A stretch of 64,000 bases of DNA from Gemmatimonadota bacterium. Its GTDB lineage: Bacteria; Gemmatimonadota; Gemmatimonadetes; Longimicrobiales; Gaopeijiaceae. Numbering within the stretch: the first letter of the stretch is position 1; each line of letters opens with the position of its first letter. Below, piece by piece: positions 61,352-64,000 of this stretch. The DNA lies in NCBI GenBank assembly GCA_022822425.1, contig JAJEBS010000247.1, positions 16,209-80,208 of the forward strand. Reading direction: 5' to 3'. Position numbers and translations under genes: made by a program. A model generated the notes under the pieces. It was given only the letters and a program-made list of their open reading frames with translations, was not told the origin of the DNA and searched no databases.

Positions 61352-64000
61352 TCAGTGCCGGGCATGCAATGTGGGCTCCAGAGCCAGCTTGCGGGTGATG
61401 TCGGCCACGATCTCGGGATCGGTGCCGAGCACCTCGCGGCAGAGGCGCTCGTTGATCTCGCGCCGGACGGGATCGTCGGCTAGCGCGCTGAAGCCCTGAA
61501 GCTCGCAGTGCTTGAGGTCGGCGTAGACAGCGGTGGCGGCAGACAACTGATCGGAGGACAGGCGGTCCACGTCGAGCACCGGCATGGTGCGGGCGAGTTC
61601 GTGGGGCACGCGTGAGCGGCCCAAGTAGGGCCGGTTACCATGCATGACCCGGAGAAGCAGCCCGAACGTTGAGTTTAGCCACAGACACAGGGCTTCGTTC
61701 TTGCCGGTTCCGGGAGTCCGGGGGATTACCGAAATCCACGAACTGACCCCGAGCATCGGGGTGTCGGTCAATACCGCTGCCACTCGCTGGGGCGCCATGC
61801 CGAGGTCTGCCGCCAAGTGCAGGCAGCCACTCCTCGCAAGCATGCGGTCTTGGTCGGATCGGCTTCGGTCTGCCCGGCGTTCCAAGAGCGCGTCGGCTGA
61901 TGCGGCCAAGCAGGTATTCCTTACGGCCTTGTGATGCCACAGCGCTGGCACACCTACGCGGAGCTTCCATTCCGCTGCTCCGGCCGTCTGCGGTTTTTCC
62001 CGAACAGTGAACAATCCGTACTTGGGATTCTTGACCTGCATGTGGTAGGGCCCCAAGTCCGCAAACGCCCCGAGAGCTTGGATCGGGACCGAACCGAGCC
62101 CGCGATGCTTGCCCGATGCGATGCGCCCCGCGACCAATGCAAGCCCCGGCTGAACGAACGTCGAGAGCGACCACGGACCGCCGTTCAACGGCAGGTCCAC
62201 TTGCGAAACCGAGACGGCATTCCCCCACACCGTTTCCCCTATGTCGATCGCTGCCGGCTCAAGGGGCGCGAGGCCATCGCGCAGAGCCAGAAGCTTCCGG
62301 GTCAGCCCCAGCGCCTCGATTGGCTCGTCCGGATTCCGCAATAGATTCACGAAGCACGCCCTGCTGCTCTTGCGGTCAGGATGCTGCCGCCGGGTCGCAA
62401 CGATCAGCACTTCGGCGATGCGCGTGGACTCGGAGAATGACACCAGCCGCCGCCCGGGCAGCCCCTTCTTCGCGCTCCGGTTCCGCAGGTCGTGACTCAC
62501 GACCACCCATTCCACCGCGTACTTCGACAGCAGAAGACTCCGGATCGGTGCCCAGCGGCTACCGGTAAGCATCGTCGCTGGCAACACGAACGCCAAGCGT
62601 CCCCCGATGTCCAGCGCCTCGTCGGCGAGCACCACGAAGGCCGAGCCCAGCCCCGCATAGAGACTCGCCGCGGTGCCGTTCAGCGCCTTCCGCAGGGCCT
62701 TCTTCATCTTCTCCGCATCCCGTTTGTCCAAGAGCGATCCGAAGATCGGATTCCACACCGTGTTCTTCTCGTCTCCGGGTCCGCCCGCGCGGGTGTACGG
62801 CGGATTGGCGATCACGAGGTGACAATTAGATGGCATGCCTACGCGGCTGTCCTCCACCTCGCCGGTGCCGGTCACGCGGCGGATCGACGGCTTCTCGTCG
62901 TCGAAGAGGCCGAGCCGAGCCGCGTTTCCCTGGCTGGGCGACGTGGCGAGGAAGTCCAGGCTTCCAAGGCGTGCGACGCCGTCGGCCATGTCGTGCCGCA
63001 CGCGCCAGAGGTTCATGTCCTTGACGACCTGACGCGCCTCGGCCATGCAGAGCGTCGAGGCGGCCAAGTGGATTGCGGCGGGGACCACATCGAAGCCGTA
63101 GAGCGCCTCTTCGAGAATCGTCCGCACGATGGTCGGGGCCTGTTCGGCGGGTGCTCCGGCACGGCGGGCACGCTTGAGAACTTCCTGCGCGGCGGCCATG
63201 AGCAGGGTGCCGCTGCCGCAGGCTGGATCCACGATCCGAAGCCCGGCGACGGACTCCGCCGAAGCGAAATCTATCTCGGACCAGCGCGGGCCGCGCTCGT
63301 CGAAAGCGAGGCCCGCAAGCATGATCGCTGCCGGGATCGTCGTGTAGTTGGTCGCAAGAAACTTGCGCGAGTCCAGCAACCGGTGAAACACCCGTCCGGC
63401 GACATCGTGGCGGCGGATCATCCCCGATTCGACGATCTCGCGGGCGGTGCGGATCAGCACGGCCAAGGCCAAACGGGACGCCTGCGAACCCGGCGTTGCC
63501 CGTAGAGTCTCACGGGCGACATGGAAGATGGGCCACCAGTTGATGGCCAAGATCTCTTCCCACTGCCTCTGAAGGTCCGCGGTGGACCCGGCCGGGTCGG
63601 GACGGCTTATCGTCTTCCGCCGGTGCTCGGGGGGCAGGAGTGACATGTCCAGATGCCTCGCCAACAGCTCTTGGAAGACCAGCGCGTTTAGCCATATGAG
63701 CGCCTTGGTGCCGGGAGATTCCGGCGCGCGGCCCCGGTTCCGGTCCAGTCGGGCCAGCACCTCGGCGACCTGGTCGATTGCGGTCGCGGCTTTCTGAACG
63801 ATCTCCTCGATGCGAGCCCCGTTGTCGCTCTGCACCCAGTAGTTACGCAGTTGCTCCGCCAAGAGCGCCACCGTGCCGACCGTGTCCGCACCCCACTCAT
63901 CTCCGTAGTAGCGATAGGAGAGTCTCAGGTCCTTGGCGGCCGCCAAGTTGGCATCGGTTTCGCTCTCAGGCATGTCGGCCAGCCGCTCGGGGTATCCCAC
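61352..64000 (-). CDS. N6-adenine DNA methyltransferase, 5' end outside window
   Basis: At least 882 residues, open to the right edge, so the true start lies beyond 64000. The AdoMet motif VDPACGSGTLLMAA (near residue 255 of the visible part) and catalytic VIANPPYTR (near 397) mark an N6-adenine methylase of the large gamma class found in type I, type IIG and BREX-like systems. The preceding 240 residues are helical; the C-terminal 350 resemble a target-recognition region (GRSRVPHELARTMPVLDVDR, ADLKHCELQGFSALADDPV). No nuclease motif is visible. Which system it belongs to depends on genes to the right. Codon use appears less GC-biased than its neighbours. Confidence 0.85.
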   Translation of the reverse strand: MGYPERLADMPESETDANLAAAKDLRLSYRYYGDEWGADTVGTVALLAEQLRNYWVQSDNGARIEEIVQKAATAIDQVAEVLARLDRNRGRAPESPGTKALIWLNALVFQELLARHLDMSLLPPEHRRKTISRPDPAGSTADLQRQWEEILAINWWPIFHVARETLRATPGSQASRLALAVLIRTAREIVESGMIRRHDVAGRVFHRLLDSRKFLATNYTTIPAAIMLAGLAFDERGPRWSEIDFASAESVAGLRIVDPACGSGTLLMAAAQEVLKRARRAGAPAEQAPTIVRTILEEALYGFDVVPAAIHLAASTLCMAEARQVVKDMNLWRVRHDMADGVARLGSLDFLATSPSQGNAARLGLFDDEKPSIRRVTGTGEVEDSRVGMPSNCHLVIANPPYTRAGGPGDEKNTVWNPIFGSLLDKRDAEKMKKALRKALNGTAASLYAGLGSAFVVLADEALDIGGRLAFVLPATMLTGSRWAPIRSLLLSKYAVEWVVVSHDLRNRSAKKGLPGRRLVSFSESTRIAEVLIVATRRQHPDRKSSRACFVNLLRNPDEPIEALGLTRKLLALRDGLAPLEPAAIDIGETVWGNAVSVSQVDLPLNGGPWSLSTFVQPGLALVAGRIASGKHRGLGSVPIQALGAFADLGPYHMQVKNPKYGLFTVREKPQTAGAAEWKLRVGVPALWHHKAVRNTCLAASADALLERRADRSRSDQDRMLARSGCLHLAADLGMAPQRVAAVLTDTPMLGVSSWISVIPRTPGTGKNEALCLWLNSTFGLLLRVMHGNRPYLGRSRVPHELARTMPVLDVDRLSSDQLSAATAVYADLKHCELQGFSALADDPVRREINERLCREVLGTDPEIVADITRKLALEPTLHARH

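Noticed and set aside
61100-61499. Plus-strand ORFs in the gap before the methylase
   Set aside because: No ribosome site, no domain, and they run into the methylase gene on the other strand.

Overview
This is a high-GC, densely packed window from the chromosome of a Gram-negative bacterium. Signs of an outer membrane are the many beta-barrel proteins, several lipobox lipoproteins and the periplasmic transglycosylase. The mix of an alternative complex III (Act) operon, an imuA-imuB-dnaE2 mutasome, two CBM9/DUF5916 barrel proteins and several six-bladed beta-propeller lipoproteins is typical of Gemmatimonadota. That assignment is inference from gene content; no rRNA, tRNA or marker-gene phylogeny is available here.

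Layout. 1-6.5 kb: actB (cut by the left edge)-actC-actD-actE-actF, a quinol-oxidising respiratory complex. 6.5-12.1 kb: a beta-propeller lipoprotein, then a minus-strand run of acyl-CoA dehydrogenase, tatA, trmJ, a GGDEF protein and a HisN-type phosphatase. 12.3-17.2 kb: gcvH, gcvP, a UPF0173 hydrolase and a lipoate/octanoate transferase that probably serves GcvH. 17.3-25.3 kb: a STAS-HATPase-DUF4325 regulator, an ExbB-like channel with a very clear terminator, a Slt-type transglycosylase, polA with a degenerate proofreading domain, and a tail-less ssb. 25.3-34.0 kb, minus strand: a barrel protein, an RpoD-like sigma factor, and imuA-imuB-dnaE2 behind a promoter that would give an almost leaderless imuA mRNA. 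34.2-38.9 kb: a lipoprotein, then a four-gene overlapping operon (propeller-FGE-like fusion, PadR regulator, membrane protein, mini ExbB) behind a strong promoter containing a palindrome. 38.9-48.4 kb: envelope proteins (two DUF5916 barrels, a Tyr/Gly-rich exported protein, a small barrel, an NHL lipoprotein, another propeller). 48.6-53 kb: an AtzG/GatC-like small subunit with a Tat-exported amidase, an AhpD-like protein with an in-frame TGA, and a BamA-like barrel. 53.3-61 kb: pckA, an EVE protein, an HD phosphohydrolase, a second RpoD-like sigma factor and a coupled rsgA operon. 61.35 kb to the right edge: a large N6-adenine DNA methylase, incomplete, possibly the edge of a restriction or defence locus.

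The most interesting item is at 50486-51070. The ORF track shows two separate short ORFs, but they are the two halves of one AhpD/carboxymuconolactone-decarboxylase-like protein interrupted by a TGA exactly where the second redox cysteine of CxxC belongs. A perfect 6-bp stem with a 6-nt loop (second loop base G) lies 18 nt after the TGA, matching the bacterial SECIS pattern. I read it as a CxxU selenoprotein. Second in interest is the coupled propeller-FGE/PadR/membrane/mini-ExbB operon, whose function is unknown.
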